Shown here: positions 33,917 through 43,788 of the stretch, piece after piece
How the letters are laid out: every line of letters begins with the position of its first letter
How positions within the stretch are numbered: the first letter of the stretch is position 1
Assembly: GCA_028767165.1 (NCBI GenBank)
Contig: JARACJ010000009.1
Span: 124,001 to 188,000 of the forward strand
Source of the DNA: Proteobacteria bacterium DTSAM18
Lineage (GTDB): Bacteria > Myxococcota_A > UBA796 > GCA-2862545
Length of the DNA stretch: 64,000 nt
Reading direction: 5' to 3'
The notes under the pieces: generated by a model
Databases searched by the model: none
The model's input: only the letters and a program-made list of their open reading frames with translations
What the model was told of the DNA's origin: nothing
Program-made: the position numbers and the translations under genes

Positions 33917-34449
33917 ACGAGCTGCTGGTCTCCCTGCCGGGCTGGTGTCCGGACGATCTGCTCCGGGCGCTCCAGGCGGCCCTCGACGACGCCGACTGGC
34001 ACCCGGACCCGATCACCGGCGGCAACTTCCGCTTCGAAGTGGCAGCGCTTCCCGACGTCGAGACAGCCCTGCGTGAGGCCCTGCAGACCGACGCCCTCCG
34101 GGAGCGGCTGCAGCAGGCCTTCGGCACCCCCGCACTCGGCGAGGTGCACGGTCAGTTCAAGCGCCTGCGTCCCGATGGGGACCACTGGTTTCCCTGGCAC
34201 CAGGACGGCAGCCGCGACCGGCTCGTGGCGGTCAGCGTCAACCTGGGGCCCCTGCCCTTCGAGGGCGGCACGTTCGAGCTGCGGCGGAAGTGGGAGAAGG
34301 CACCGCTGCTGCGGCACCGACCGGAGGCACCCGGCGACCTGCACGCCTTCGACGTGTCGGACCGCACGCTGGTGCACAGGGTCACGCCCGTGACCGGCGA
34401 GAACGCCCGGGTGTTCTGGGCGGGGTGGTTCGGGCCCCGTGGCGGGTGA
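33913..34449 (+). CDS. 2-oxoglutarate/Fe(II)-dependent oxygenase
   Basis: The 178-residue protein overlaps the SdpI gene by ATGA. The iron facial triad is visible: His96 and Asp98 in PWHQDGSRDRL, and His155 in RTLVHRVTPV, with Arg166 ten residues later as 2-oxoglutarate ligand. SVNLGPLPFEGGTFELR is the family's double-stranded beta-helix core. It resembles prolyl-hydroxylase-type P4Hc oxygenases. The substrate is unknown; last gene of the sdp-like operon, so it may modify a small molecule or peptide linked to that system (inference). Confidence 0.8.
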   Translation: MNELLVSLPGWCPDDLLRALQAALDDADWHPDPITGGNFRFEVAALPDVETALREALQTDALRERLQQAFGTPALGEVHGQFKRLRPDGDHWFPWHQDGSRDRLVAVSVNLGPLPFEGGTFELRRKWEKAPLLRHRPEAPGDLHAFDVSDRTLVHRVTPVTGENARVFWAGWFGPRGG

Positions 34450-34780
34450 GCCGCGGCTGCGGGGGCTCGGCATCGAAGCCATGGACGCATGAGGCCATGA
34501 ATCGCGCGTCCCGAATCATGATGCACGAGGCCACGAGGCCCTGAATCCCGAACCATGACCCCTGGGACATGGATTCCGGATCCACGATCCATGGTTCATG
34601 TCCTCACGACCCGAGATCCCCCGCCCCACGACGCCATGGCCCCGGCATCCAGGCTTCATGCCCTCACGATTCGAGCCCTCATGGCGTCGTGATTCGAGGT
34701 TCGTGGTTCATGCCTCATGGCCTCATGGCCTCATGGCCTCATGCGCCCATGACCGACCACGCCATGCTCCTCCAAGAGAC
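34450..34780. repeat. Word-repeat island C (CCTCATGG octamer array)
   Basis: This is a gene-free island between convergent genes. It holds four tandem CCTCATGG units (34713-34744), ACGAGGC twice, GAATCCCGAA, CCATGGTTCATG, GTGGTTCATG and several TCACGA/CATGGCC words. These are shared with islands A, B and D. No single folded structure or gene is supported. Confidence 0.65.
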
Positions 34781-34783
34781 AAA

Positions 34784-34811
34784 GAGGCGGGGCCCTCTCG
34801 GACCCCGCCTC
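34784..34811 (-). terminator. Rho-independent terminator of the repeat-rich lipoprotein gene
   Basis: On the minus strand GAGGCGGGG pairs with CCCCGCCTC around a short loop and is followed by TTTGT, 24 bases after the stop codon at 34835. Confidence 0.8.
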
Positions 34812-34834
34812 CATTCACACCGTGTGACCCCGGC

Positions 34835-37780
34835 TCACGGAAGCCAGGAGTCCCAGGACGTATCGCCCGTCTCCACGGGGCTCACGCTCGTGTCGACCCA
34901 GCCGGTGTCGAACAGGTTGTCCCACCAGCCCTGGGGGATGCCCGTGTGGTCGAAGTCACCGGGCTCGTAGAACACGGCGCTGTCGCCGGTGTCCTCGAGG
35001 AACCAGGAGCCCGTGTCGGTCCACGTGGAGGTGTCGTCGGCGCAGGTGATCTGCACGCCGTAGCGGAGCACCGTGCCCGTGGGCATGTTCATCGGACCGG
35101 CCACCAGCTGGTCGGCGCCGTCGTAGATGGACAGGGCGCCGCCGCCGTTGGGGCCACTGGCCCAGCCGTCGCCCCAGGAGTCGGTGAGGAACACGCCGTA
35201 GTGGCCCGTGGGCAGGACGACGCTGACGGTGTAGGCCGAGTTGGCCGCCGTGAACGAGCCCGCCGGGTAGCTGGCCACGATGTTGCCCTGGGCATCGGCG
35301 ATGATGAAGCCCATCTCCGTGGGGTAGTCGTCGGTGAGCACCACCACCGTGTGCTCGCAGACCTCGGGCACCAGGCTCGGGTTCACCCAGCCGGAGTCCG
35401 CCGACCAGCTGGTGTCGGAGGCACAGTCGGCCTGGAACCAGAAGGAGTCGTCGGTGCCATTGACCATGTCGGCGTCGAGGACGACGTTCTGGTCTGCATC
35501 GTAGATGACCCAGTTGATGCCGAGGGAGTTGGCCCCGTTGGGATCGTTCAGCGCCAGCTCGTAGCCGCCGTCGGGCAGGTCGAGGGCCCAGTTGGCGAAG
35601 CCGAGGTCGTCGATGGTGCCGTCGTACAGCAGGTGCCCCTGGTCGTCGTACAGCGAGAAGTTGGAGCTGAGGTTCTCGTAGATGCCGTCGTCGTAGCCGT
35701 AGGTGGTGAGCACGTAGCCACACTCGTCGATGAACGTGTCGCCCCAGCGGGGCGCGCCCTGCCAGCCGGTGTCCCAGCCGTTGGTGTCGTCGACCCACAC
35801 GGCGGAGTCGTTCGCGCAGGTGAAGCTGAAGCTGTAGGAGCCGGAGGCACCGGTGGTGAGCTCCGCGCTGCCGAGCCAGTTTCCGTCCTCGTCGTACAGG
35901 GCGAGCTCGCCGCCTTCCCAGCCGTCGGCGTCGGCGTCGGCCATCTCGATGGTGTAGGTGTCGCTGGGAAGGATGACGGTGTCGAGCTCCCAGGACAGGC
36001 TGCTGTAGCCGAACGGGTGATCGCCGGCGGAGTTGAACACCACGTCGCCGACGCTGTTCTCCACGGTGTAGGAGATGTCGCCGCCATCCTGGCCGCCGAA
36101 GGTGAGCATGGCCAGCGCACAGCCGTACTCGGCTGCCGTGTCGACCGAGGTGTCGTTCCAGCCGGACCACCAGCTGTCGCTGAAGCCCGTGTGCTCGAAC
36201 TCGTCGCCCGGGTAGAAGATGGCGGAGTCGCTGGTGTCCTCGAGGAACCAGGAGCCGGTGTCGGTCCAGGCGGAGGTGTCCTCGTCGCAGGTGATCTGCA
36301 CGCCGTAGCGCAGCACGGTGCCCGTGGGCATGCTCATCGGTCCCGCGACGAGCTGGCCGCCGCCGTAGATCGACACGGCGCCGCCACCCAGGCTGCCACC
36401 GGACCAGCCATCACCCCAGGTGTCGGTGAGGAACACGCCGTAGTGACCCGTCGGGAGCGAGGCGCTGATGGTGTAGACGGTTTCGGACGCCGTGAAGCTG
36501 CCGGCGGGCACGTTCACGACGATGTTGCCCTGCGCATCCGCGATGAGCAGGCCCATCTCGCTCGGGTAGGTGTCGGTGAGCACGGAGATCGTGTGCTCGC
36601 AGAACGTGGGGCCGGTGTCGACCGCGGAGTCGAGCAGGTTCCACCAGCTGTCGCCGGAGTCCCAGGGCAGCGGGATGACCGTGTCGGAGGTCTCCCACCA
36701 GATGCCGCCGGAGTCGGAGGTGTCGGAGGTGTCGGAGGGTCCACCGGAGTCCGGACCCGTGTCGAACAGGCCTTCCCACCACTCCATCGGCAGGCCGGTG
36801 TGCACGTAGTCGGCGGGATCGACGAACACCGCGGTGTCGGTGGTGTCGTCGAGGAACCAGTTGCCGGTGTCGGTCCAGCCGGTGTCCTCATCGCAGTCGA
36901 TCTCCACGGCGTACCGCATCACCGACCCGTTGGTCATGGTCATGGGACCGGACACCAGGGTGCCGTCGTCGTCGTAGACGCTGAGGCCACCCGTGGACCA
37001 ACCGTCACCGTAGGAGTCGGTGAGGAAGAAGCCGTAGTGGCCCGAGGGCAGCGACACGGTGGCCGTGTAGGCGCTGTTGGCCTGGGTGAACGTGCCCGCG
37101 GGGTAGCTGGCCACGATGTTGCCCTGGCCGTCGGCGATGAGCAGCCCCATCTCCGTGGGCCAGCCATCGGTGGTGATCACCAGGGTGTGCTGGCACATCG
37201 CCGCAGCGGTGTCGCCCGCGGAGTCGAACCAGGAGTCCGACGGGACGGGCCAGGAGTCGGTGGGGAACGACCAGCTGTCGGTGGGGTTCCACCAGCTGGT
37301 GTCCGTCTCCAGCGAGGTGTCCGTCTCGTCGGAGGAGTCGGTGGGAAACACCACCACGGGGCCGCCGGTGTCGGTGGGCATCGCGGTGGAGTCACCCGTG
37401 TCGGAAGGCAGAACGGGATCGCCGGACTCGGTGGGCAGCACCGGGTCGCCGGACTCCGTGGGCAGCACCGGATCGCCCGAGTCGCTCGGAAGCACCGGGT
37501 CGCCGGACTCCGTGGGCAGCACCGGGTCGCCCGAGTCGCTCGGGAGCACGGGATCGCCGGACTCCGTGGGCAGCACGGGATCGCCCGAGTCGCTCGGAAG
37601 CACGGGATCGCCCGAGTCGCTCGGGATCACCTCCACACCGGTGTCGGTGCTGACGACGGGTTCCGTTTCGCCGGTAGGCTGATCGAGATTCCGGGTATCG
37701 CCGGTGCCGGTGAGCGGCGGCTCTGCATCGCGGCCACCACAGGCAGCGAGCACCAGAGCGAACACAAAAGACGTGCGCAT
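34835..37780 (-). CDS. Large repeat-rich secreted lipoprotein
   Basis: The 981-residue product starts at an ATG behind GGAGGGGAGA. Lipoprotein signal: FALVLAACGG. After a Thr/Asp linker come eight tandem copies of a nine-residue unit P(S/T)(D/E)SGDPVL, then a Trp/Ser/Asp-rich linker. Five Cys-bounded beta domains follow. Three are close copies carrying EMG(L/F)(L/I)IADxQGNIV and LTDSxGDGW, the others carry DADADGW and DPNGANSLG; the DxxGDGW loops look like calcium sites. Linkers between domains repeat TDTGxWFLxDT. It is probably a surface-displayed adhesive or matrix protein; no enzyme motif is seen. Adjacent domains share long identical DNA, showing recent internal duplication. Confidence 0.82.
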   Translation of the reverse strand: MRTSFVFALVLAACGGRDAEPPLTGTGDTRNLDQPTGETEPVVSTDTGVEVIPSDSGDPVLPSDSGDPVLPTESGDPVLPSDSGDPVLPTESGDPVLPSDSGDPVLPTESGDPVLPTESGDPVLPSDTGDSTAMPTDTGGPVVVFPTDSSDETDTSLETDTSWWNPTDSWSFPTDSWPVPSDSWFDSAGDTAAAMCQHTLVITTDGWPTEMGLLIADGQGNIVASYPAGTFTQANSAYTATVSLPSGHYGFFLTDSYGDGWSTGGLSVYDDDGTLVSGPMTMTNGSVMRYAVEIDCDEDTGWTDTGNWFLDDTTDTAVFVDPADYVHTGLPMEWWEGLFDTGPDSGGPSDTSDTSDSGGIWWETSDTVIPLPWDSGDSWWNLLDSAVDTGPTFCEHTISVLTDTYPSEMGLLIADAQGNIVVNVPAGSFTASETVYTISASLPTGHYGVFLTDTWGDGWSGGSLGGGAVSIYGGGQLVAGPMSMPTGTVLRYGVQITCDEDTSAWTDTGSWFLEDTSDSAIFYPGDEFEHTGFSDSWWSGWNDTSVDTAAEYGCALAMLTFGGQDGGDISYTVENSVGDVVFNSAGDHPFGYSSLSWELDTVILPSDTYTIEMADADADGWEGGELALYDEDGNWLGSAELTTGASGSYSFSFTCANDSAVWVDDTNGWDTGWQGAPRWGDTFIDECGYVLTTYGYDDGIYENLSSNFSLYDDQGHLLYDGTIDDLGFANWALDLPDGGYELALNDPNGANSLGINWVIYDADQNVVLDADMVNGTDDSFWFQADCASDTSWSADSGWVNPSLVPEVCEHTVVVLTDDYPTEMGFIIADAQGNIVASYPAGSFTAANSAYTVSVVLPTGHYGVFLTDSWGDGWASGPNGGGALSIYDGADQLVAGPMNMPTGTVLRYGVQITCADDTSTWTDTGSWFLEDTGDSAVFYEPGDFDHTGIPQGWWDNLFDTGWVDTSVSPVETGDTSWDSWLP
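37400..37630. repeat. 27-bp coding tandem repeat (SGDPVL array)
   Basis: Eight near-identical 27-bp units encode P(S/T)(D/E)SGDPVL inside the lipoprotein gene. Two unit types (PSDSGDPVL, PTESGDPVL) alternate in an irregular order, as expected after unequal exchange. Copy number is likely variable between strains. Confidence 0.85.
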
Positions 37781-37801
37781 TCTCCCCTCCATGTCCGACG
37801 C

Positions 37802-37829
37802 CTAGTACAGTCTGGTACCGAAAAGGCAA
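37802..37829 (-). promoter_or_regulatory. Sigma70-like promoter of repeat-rich lipoprotein
   Basis: On the minus strand TTGCCT (37829-37824) and TACTAG (37807-37802) are separated by 16 bases, about 22 bases upstream of the ATG. The patch is AT-richer than its surroundings. A consensus match only; no other support. Confidence 0.4.
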
Positions 37830-37974
37830 GACATTCCCTGGGGACGGTTCATCACGACTCGCCGGATGTCCACCTGAAGCGGCTCTTCCATCCCCCACAC
37901 CCGTTCGCCGCGCACCGCGTCCACCCGTTCCACCTGGAGCATCTCGCGGCGCAGAAGCTGGTCTCACACACCCA

Positions 37975-38946
37975 TCATACAGTTCCAAGGCGTCGGATCC
38001 CTGTGGCGAACTCTTCCAGTTCACCGGCTTCGAGCCTCTCCACGAGGCGCCCCTGGGGGAGCTCGAGGACCATGGCGTCGTCCGGCGTGGCCTCCGCCCT
38101 CATCGCGTACCGTTTGATGGCCTGCAGCCCCACGGCAGCGGGGAGCACGTCCCACTCCGCCTGGGTGAACTGCATGTACCCCCGCAGCTCACGCAGGACG
38201 TCCAGGGCCTCCGACACCGACCAGTGTCCCCCGTGGTTCCGGCCGAGATAGACCACCAGCTGGGCCACGTCGAACACCCGGTAGCCCAGGTGCGCGTCGT
38301 CGAAGTCGATGATGCCGGTGATCTCGTCTCCCTGGTGCAGGAAGTTCTGGGGGCGGAGATCGCCGTGCAGCACCCGCTGGGGCAGATCGGTACGGGAACA
38401 GGCCGTGAGCACCTGGTGCAGCAGCCGATCCACCTGGTCCGCCCGCTCGACCCCCACCGGCCCGAGCTCCCGAAGGCGCTCCCGAAGGCGCGATGCCTGC
38501 GCCCGGACCATCCTCGGCTCCTTCACCGGATCGAACGGACTGTCGAAGGTCTTCAGGGCCGCGCTCATCGTGACCCACAGGCGCAGCATCTGCAGGCGTA
38601 GATCGGGGGTGACCTCGTGCCGCCGCAGGAACACGCCGGGGAGGAACCGCAGGACCACCCACTGTCGCCCCAGCGCCTCGTGCAGGCTGGAGCGCTTCGC
38701 GGGGCCGAGAGGCGCCGTGACCGGGACGCCCGCCTCGTGCAGGTGCTGCAGGACCTTCAGCTCGAACGCGATCTGGTAGGGCGAACGGGTGGGCGGATAC
38801 CCGCGGAGCAGGATGGCGCCCCCATCCGTGGACAGCTTCCAGATCTGGTTGATGCGACCACCGAGGAGGGGCACCGCATCGCGGATCGGGCCCACATCGC
38901 AGGTCTGTTCCACCCAGTGCGCCAGCTCAGACGGCAGCGACGTCAC
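37975..38946 (-). CDS. APH-fold small-molecule phosphotransferase
   Basis: The 323-residue protein kinase-like fold contains the Brenner motif HGDLRPQNFL (194-203), with catalytic Asp196, and the metal-binding IIDFDDAHLG (212-221). The N-lobe lysine is probably in the AILLRGYPP strand, which has Arg instead of Lys. This group covers aminoglycoside phosphotransferases, homoserine/choline kinases and related enzymes; the closest pattern is the homoserine kinase/CHK type. No resistance context exists, so a metabolic kinase is more likely. Divergent from the SDR gene with 78 bp between starts. Confidence 0.78.
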   Translation of the reverse strand: MTSLPSELAHWVEQTCDVGPIRDAVPLLGGRINQIWKLSTDGGAILLRGYPPTRSPYQIAFELKVLQHLHEAGVPVTAPLGPAKRSSLHEALGRQWVVLRFLPGVFLRRHEVTPDLRLQMLRLWVTMSAALKTFDSPFDPVKEPRMVRAQASRLRERLRELGPVGVERADQVDRLLHQVLTACSRTDLPQRVLHGDLRPQNFLHQGDEITGIIDFDDAHLGYRVFDVAQLVVYLGRNHGGHWSVSEALDVLRELRGYMQFTQAEWDVLPAAVGLQAIKRYAMRAEATPDDAMVLELPQGRLVERLEAGELEEFATGIRRLGTV

Positions 38947-39024
38947 AAGCGCCTCCGAAGATCGTGCCCGCAGGCTATCGGTACCCTGTGGACCCTACCA
39001 GATGTACCACCGGAGGAACGAAGC

Positions 39025-39687
39025 ATGCCCCAGACCTACCTCATCACCGGCGCCAACCGCGGCATCGGGCAGGCCATGGCCCACCAGCTCCTGGACGCCG
39101 GACACACCGTGATCGCGGCATGCCGGCGCGAGCCGTCCGATCTGATCGCGCGGGGCGCCACGTTCGTGCCCTGTGACGTCACGAAGCAGCAGGACGTCGA
39201 CGCCCTGGCCGATGCCCTGCAGCCCGGCGAGGTCGACGTGGCCATCCTCAACGCCGGCATCCTGCGCGCCGACAGCCTGCAGTCCCTCGACTTCGACGCC
39301 ATGCGGGAGCAGTTCGAGGTCAACGCCCTCGGCCCACTGCGGGTGGCGGCGGCCATCGCGCCCAAGCTCGAGGAGGGCGCCCTGATCGCCCTGACAAGCA
39401 GTCGCATGGGCTCCATCGAGGACAACACGAGCGGCGGCTACTACGGCTACCGCACCTCCAAGACCGCCCTCAACAGCATCGCGATGTCGCTGTCCCGGGA
39501 TCTCGCGGAAGACGGCATCGGCGTCCTCGTGCTGCATCCCGGCTTCGTGCAGACCGACATGACAGGCGGTCGTGGCGAGGTCGACGCCACCACCTCCGCC
39601 CGGGGCATGCTGGCCCGGATCGAGGAGGGACAACGCCCGGGGCCCGCTCGCTTCCGTCACGCCAACGGACGGGAACTGCCTTGGTGA
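39025..39687 (+). CDS. Short-chain dehydrogenase/reductase
   Basis: The 220-residue SDR starts at an ATG behind GGAGGA. Cofactor loop TGANRGIG at 8-15; LNAG replaces NNAG (75-78); catalytic Ser in TSSRMGS (about 125), Tyr142 and Lys146 in YRTSK. HPGFVQTDMTG after the active site is typical of the C-factor/sniffer-like subgroup. CsgA of Myxococcus, an SDR connected with developmental signalling, belongs to a similar subgroup, but that link is only family-level. A palindrome follows its stop. Confidence 0.83.
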   Translation: MPQTYLITGANRGIGQAMAHQLLDAGHTVIAACRREPSDLIARGATFVPCDVTKQQDVDALADALQPGEVDVAILNAGILRADSLQSLDFDAMREQFEVNALGPLRVAAAIAPKLEEGALIALTSSRMGSIEDNTSGGYYGYRTSKTALNSIAMSLSRDLAEDGIGVLVLHPGFVQTDMTGGRGEVDATTSARGMLARIEEGQRPGPARFRHANGRELPW

Positions 39688-39705
39688 GACCCGCATGAGG
39701 AAACT

Positions 39706-39733
39706 TTTCCGCGGGATCGCCGCGGAAAGTCCG
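39706..39733 (+). promoter_or_regulatory. CCGCGGAAA inverted repeat upstream of histidine kinase
   Basis: Perfect 9-bp arms TTTCCGCGG (39706-39714) and CCGCGGAAA (39720-39728) surround GATCG. The right arm runs into CGGAAAGTCCG, and a second CGGAAAAGTCCG lies at 39781-39792. No T run follows, so an operator is favoured over a terminator. Confidence 0.5.
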
Positions 39734-39899
39734 CCCCCACCGGGCGCCACAGGGAAAACCTGGAAACCGGCCATCGGCGCCGGAAAAGTCCGATACATCG
39801 GGGCTGGGGTTCGGGCGACGCCACCGGTACACTGACCTCAACCTCCACCCGCGACGTCCGGTGCCACCCGGGTCCCGTCGCCCAGCCCGGGGCGGCTCC

Positions 39900-41420
39900 G
39901 TGAGCAGTCCACCCACCACCTGCGTCATGCCGGCGGTCCCGACCTACGGGATCGAGTCGCACGTCCTCGCAGGGGTGGCCGGCATGTGTGCGCTGCTGAT
40001 GGTCCATCAGCTCACACTGACGCTCAAGGAGCCGGAACGCCGCTCCCACGGCTGGTTGTTCGCGTGGTGTGCCGCGGGCACCCTCATCTGCACGGCCCGG
40101 ATCCTCCACGTCTCCACGCCCGATCTCCACATCGCCCGGATCGCCAACCTCGTCGAGATCAGCACGGGCCTGCTGTCCGGCCTGTTCATCTACCGGTTCG
40201 CGATGGCCCTCGCCCGGCGGCCGGCCCGTCCCATCGTCACCTGGCTCACGGGCCTCATGGTCGCCGCGGCCGCCTCCACCGAGCTCCTCGTCGAGGCCCA
40301 ACCCCACCTGCGCACCGGCTGGGACGACACCTGCTTCCACGGCTTCTCCGTCGGTCCCCTCGGGTCGCTGTTCTTCGTCCACACGTTCGGTGTGTTGTTC
40401 CTGGTGATGCGCCAGATCCGCCGCGTCACCCTGACGCCGAACAACCGTCGCCTGCTCATCGGGGGCATCCTCATCTTCGTGGGCAGTGTCGTCCTCGACA
40501 TCGTCGACGGCATGTTCCACCTGTCGCTGTCCAGCGCCTTCCCCATCGGCGTGTGGATGATGGCCATCGCCCTCAGCCGCCTGCACGCCAACGTCCACCT
40601 CGCGGCCCGGAGCACCCTGTTGCAGCAGGCCTCACGCAGCGAACAGACCAACAAGGCCCTCGATCGCGCCCTGCTCAAGGCCCGCGCCGCCGCCGAGGCC
40701 CGACGCCACTTCATCTCCCGCATGTCCCACGAGCTGCGCACGCCACTCCATGGCATCGTGGGGAGCATCGAGATGCTTCGTGTGAGCAACCTCGACGAGG
40801 AGCAGGCCAGCTGGGTCGAGCTCCTCGACGCCTCCAGGCGCCGGCTCCAGCGGATGACCGAGGACGTCCTGCGCTACGCCGACCTCCAGAGCCAGAGCCT
40901 GCACCTGCACCACGCCCCCTTCGAGCTCGGACAGCTCGCGGGCACGCTGCGGAAGGTCTTCGCCCATCGGGCCGTCGAGTGCGGCATCGACTTCTCCATC
41001 GAGCTCGACGAGAGCCTTCCTCCCTTGATCGTCGGCGACATTGAACAGATCGGTTTCTGCCTGCGCAAGCTGGTCGACAACAGCTTCGAGCTCACCCACC
41101 AGGGCGCCGTGCGGGTGTCGGTCGATCTGCACGAGGGAAGCATCCGCTACCGGGTGCAGGACTCCGGAGGCGGCATCCCCGAGTCCGAGCTGCCCCACCT
41201 GTTCAGCGGCTTCCTGGTGCCCGGCACCGAGGCCAACCGCGACAAGCTCGGTCTCGGCCTGATGACCACCCGCAGCCTCGTCGAGGCCATGGGGGGCACC
41301 ATCACGGCCCACAGCGAGCTGGGCGAGGGCACCACGATCACCCTCATGTTCCCCCTGCGGCTGTCGGGTGTCTCCGGAGACGAGCCCACCCAGCGCTTCG
41401 AAGGCACCGACTACCACTGA
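39900..41420 (+). CDS. Membrane sensor histidine kinase
   Basis: The product has 506 residues from a GTG start (an ATG 27 bases later is an alternative; neither has a strong ribosome site). About seven hydrophobic helices (residues 20-235) form an MASE-like membrane sensor. A short helix follows, then the HisKA box FISRMSHELRTPLHGIVGSIEML with the phospho-His, and an HATPase domain: N box FCLRKLVDNSFELT, G1 DSGGGIPESEL, G2 GLGLMTTRSLVEAMGGTI. It ends without a receiver domain. No response regulator is adjacent, so it is an orphan kinase; its signal is unknown. Two CGGAAA(A)GTCCG motifs precede it. Confidence 0.85.
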   Translation: MSSPPTTCVMPAVPTYGIESHVLAGVAGMCALLMVHQLTLTLKEPERRSHGWLFAWCAAGTLICTARILHVSTPDLHIARIANLVEISTGLLSGLFIYRFAMALARRPARPIVTWLTGLMVAAAASTELLVEAQPHLRTGWDDTCFHGFSVGPLGSLFFVHTFGVLFLVMRQIRRVTLTPNNRRLLIGGILIFVGSVVLDIVDGMFHLSLSSAFPIGVWMMAIALSRLHANVHLAARSTLLQQASRSEQTNKALDRALLKARAAAEARRHFISRMSHELRTPLHGIVGSIEMLRVSNLDEEQASWVELLDASRRRLQRMTEDVLRYADLQSQSLHLHHAPFELGQLAGTLRKVFAHRAVECGIDFSIELDESLPPLIVGDIEQIGFCLRKLVDNSFELTHQGAVRVSVDLHEGSIRYRVQDSGGGIPESELPHLFSGFLVPGTEANRDKLGLGLMTTRSLVEAMGGTITAHSELGEGTTITLMFPLRLSGVSGDEPTQRFEGTDYH

Positions 41421-41426
41421 GCCTGC

Positions 41427-42440
<1,014 letters not shown>

Positions 42441-42447
42441 GGAGTCC

Positions 42448-43707
42448 TCAGGGTGCGGGAAGACGGCGCCAGACCGTCCAGAAGAAGCCGTCGGTGTGGT
42501 CCCGGTGGGGCAGGAGCCGCGCCTGGTCCAGACGCTCGAACCCCTCCCCCTGCTCCTCGAACCACGCCGCCTGCCGCTCGTTCTCGTCGGCCAGCAGGGA
42601 GCAGGTACCATACACAAGGACGCCCCCTGGCCGGACCATCCGGGCGGCCTGCTGCAGCAGGGTTCGCTGGGTCTGCACCAGCGAATGCAGACGTGCCGGA
42701 TCCCAGCGCATCCGCAGGGTGGCGTCACGACCGAAGGTGCCGGTGCCCGTACAGGGCGCATCCACCAGCACGCCGTCGAAGGGCCCCTCGAGCCCCCCCG
42801 CGTCGGGCTCGGTCCGGACCCGCTCCGCGACGCCGAGACGGGCCATCCTCCGGGCGAGCCCCACGAGCCGCTCCGATCGGATGTCGTGGGCGACGACCGC
42901 TCCCCCCGGGCCCACGGCGTGGGCGAGCCCCATGGTCTTTCCGCCTCCGCCGGCACACAGGTCGAGCCAGCGCTCCCCGGGACGGGCCCCGCAGGCCTGC
43001 ACCATGCGCTGCGAGCCGGCGTCCTGGATCTCCACCCGGCCCTCCTTCCACGCGGGCCAGCGGTGGACGTCGGTCCGCCCCTGTACGATCAGCGCCGTGG
43101 GGACGTCGGGGTGCGCCGCCACCTGCTCGCCGAGCTCCGCCTCGACCCGCGTCCGGTCGCCGAACACCCGCAGCACCTGGGGGCGGCGGGCCTGCATGGC
43201 GTCCAGCGCCCCCCAGGCCTCTGCCCCGAGGGAGTCGTGCAGTCGCCGGGCCAGATCCGCCGGCAGGCTGAAGGCCAGCGCCAACGCCTCGACGGCAGGC
43301 AGATCCGCCAGGCGTGCGTGCCCTGCGGCGGCCGCGTCGTCCGCGCCGACGAGCAGCCCTGGATGCTCCGCGGCCACCTCGGCAAGGGGCAGGCCCTGCC
43401 ACACGAGCCACTGCCGCCAGAGCACCACCGGGTCGTCCGAACCCGTCAGCGCCTGCAGCATCCGGTGGTGACGGAGCATCGACCAGGCGAAGGCCGCCAC
43501 CAGCCTGCGCTCCCAGCTCTTCAGGGCGCTCGCGCCCCGAAGCCGCTCCTGCACCACGAAGGACGCCGCCGACGGCCTGCGCTGCACCGCCCCCCACAGC
43601 CCGGTGGCACGGGCGAAGATGGGCCCGGGCCACGCCGCACGCTGCAACAGGGAGGCGGTGTGCTCGTACCGGGGCGGCAGCCAGGAGGGCCAGGTCGCAT
43701 CGGTCAT
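42448..43707 (-). CDS. RsmB/Sun-family RNA m5C methyltransferase
   Basis: The 419-residue NOL1/NOP2/Sun enzyme has a SAM site LDLCAGGGGKTMGLA (248-262) and the two catalytic cysteines: Cys319 in DAPCTGTGTFGRD and Cys369 in YGTCSLL. HDIRSERL is the acidic SAM-ribose motif. The N-terminal about 200 residues are helical, as in RsmB, which methylates C967 of 16S rRNA; a true NusB-like domain is not evident, so the target could be another rRNA or tRNA cytosine. The start is ATG behind GAGGTG; a long upstream extension of the frame runs antisense to the YaiI gene and is rejected. Confidence 0.87.
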   Translation of the reverse strand: MTDATWPSWLPPRYEHTASLLQRAAWPGPIFARATGLWGAVQRRPSAASFVVQERLRGASALKSWERRLVAAFAWSMLRHHRMLQALTGSDDPVVLWRQWLVWQGLPLAEVAAEHPGLLVGADDAAAAGHARLADLPAVEALALAFSLPADLARRLHDSLGAEAWGALDAMQARRPQVLRVFGDRTRVEAELGEQVAAHPDVPTALIVQGRTDVHRWPAWKEGRVEIQDAGSQRMVQACGARPGERWLDLCAGGGGKTMGLAHAVGPGGAVVAHDIRSERLVGLARRMARLGVAERVRTEPDAGGLEGPFDGVLVDAPCTGTGTFGRDATLRMRWDPARLHSLVQTQRTLLQQAARMVRPGGVLVYGTCSLLADENERQAAWFEEQGEGFERLDQARLLPHRDHTDGFFWTVWRRLPAP

Positions 43708-43788
43708 GGAGGACACCTCACGGGAGCGGTGGATGGGGGGCGCTGCAGCACATACAACGTGCCTGCAGCCCGCAGCCAAGAGAAGTCC

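Noticed and set aside
37400-37630. CRISPR-like regular repeats
   Set aside because: The 27-bp units are contiguous, have no spacers and encode SGDPVL in frame, so they are a coding minisatellite.
34598-38251. A 1217-codon plus-strand frame
   Set aside because: It is antisense to the repeat-rich lipoprotein and its repeats simply mirror that gene; it also crosses word-repeat island C.
37975-38946. Aminoglycoside resistance gene
   Set aside because: The APH fold is shared by many metabolic kinases, and nothing in the context suggests resistance or mobility.
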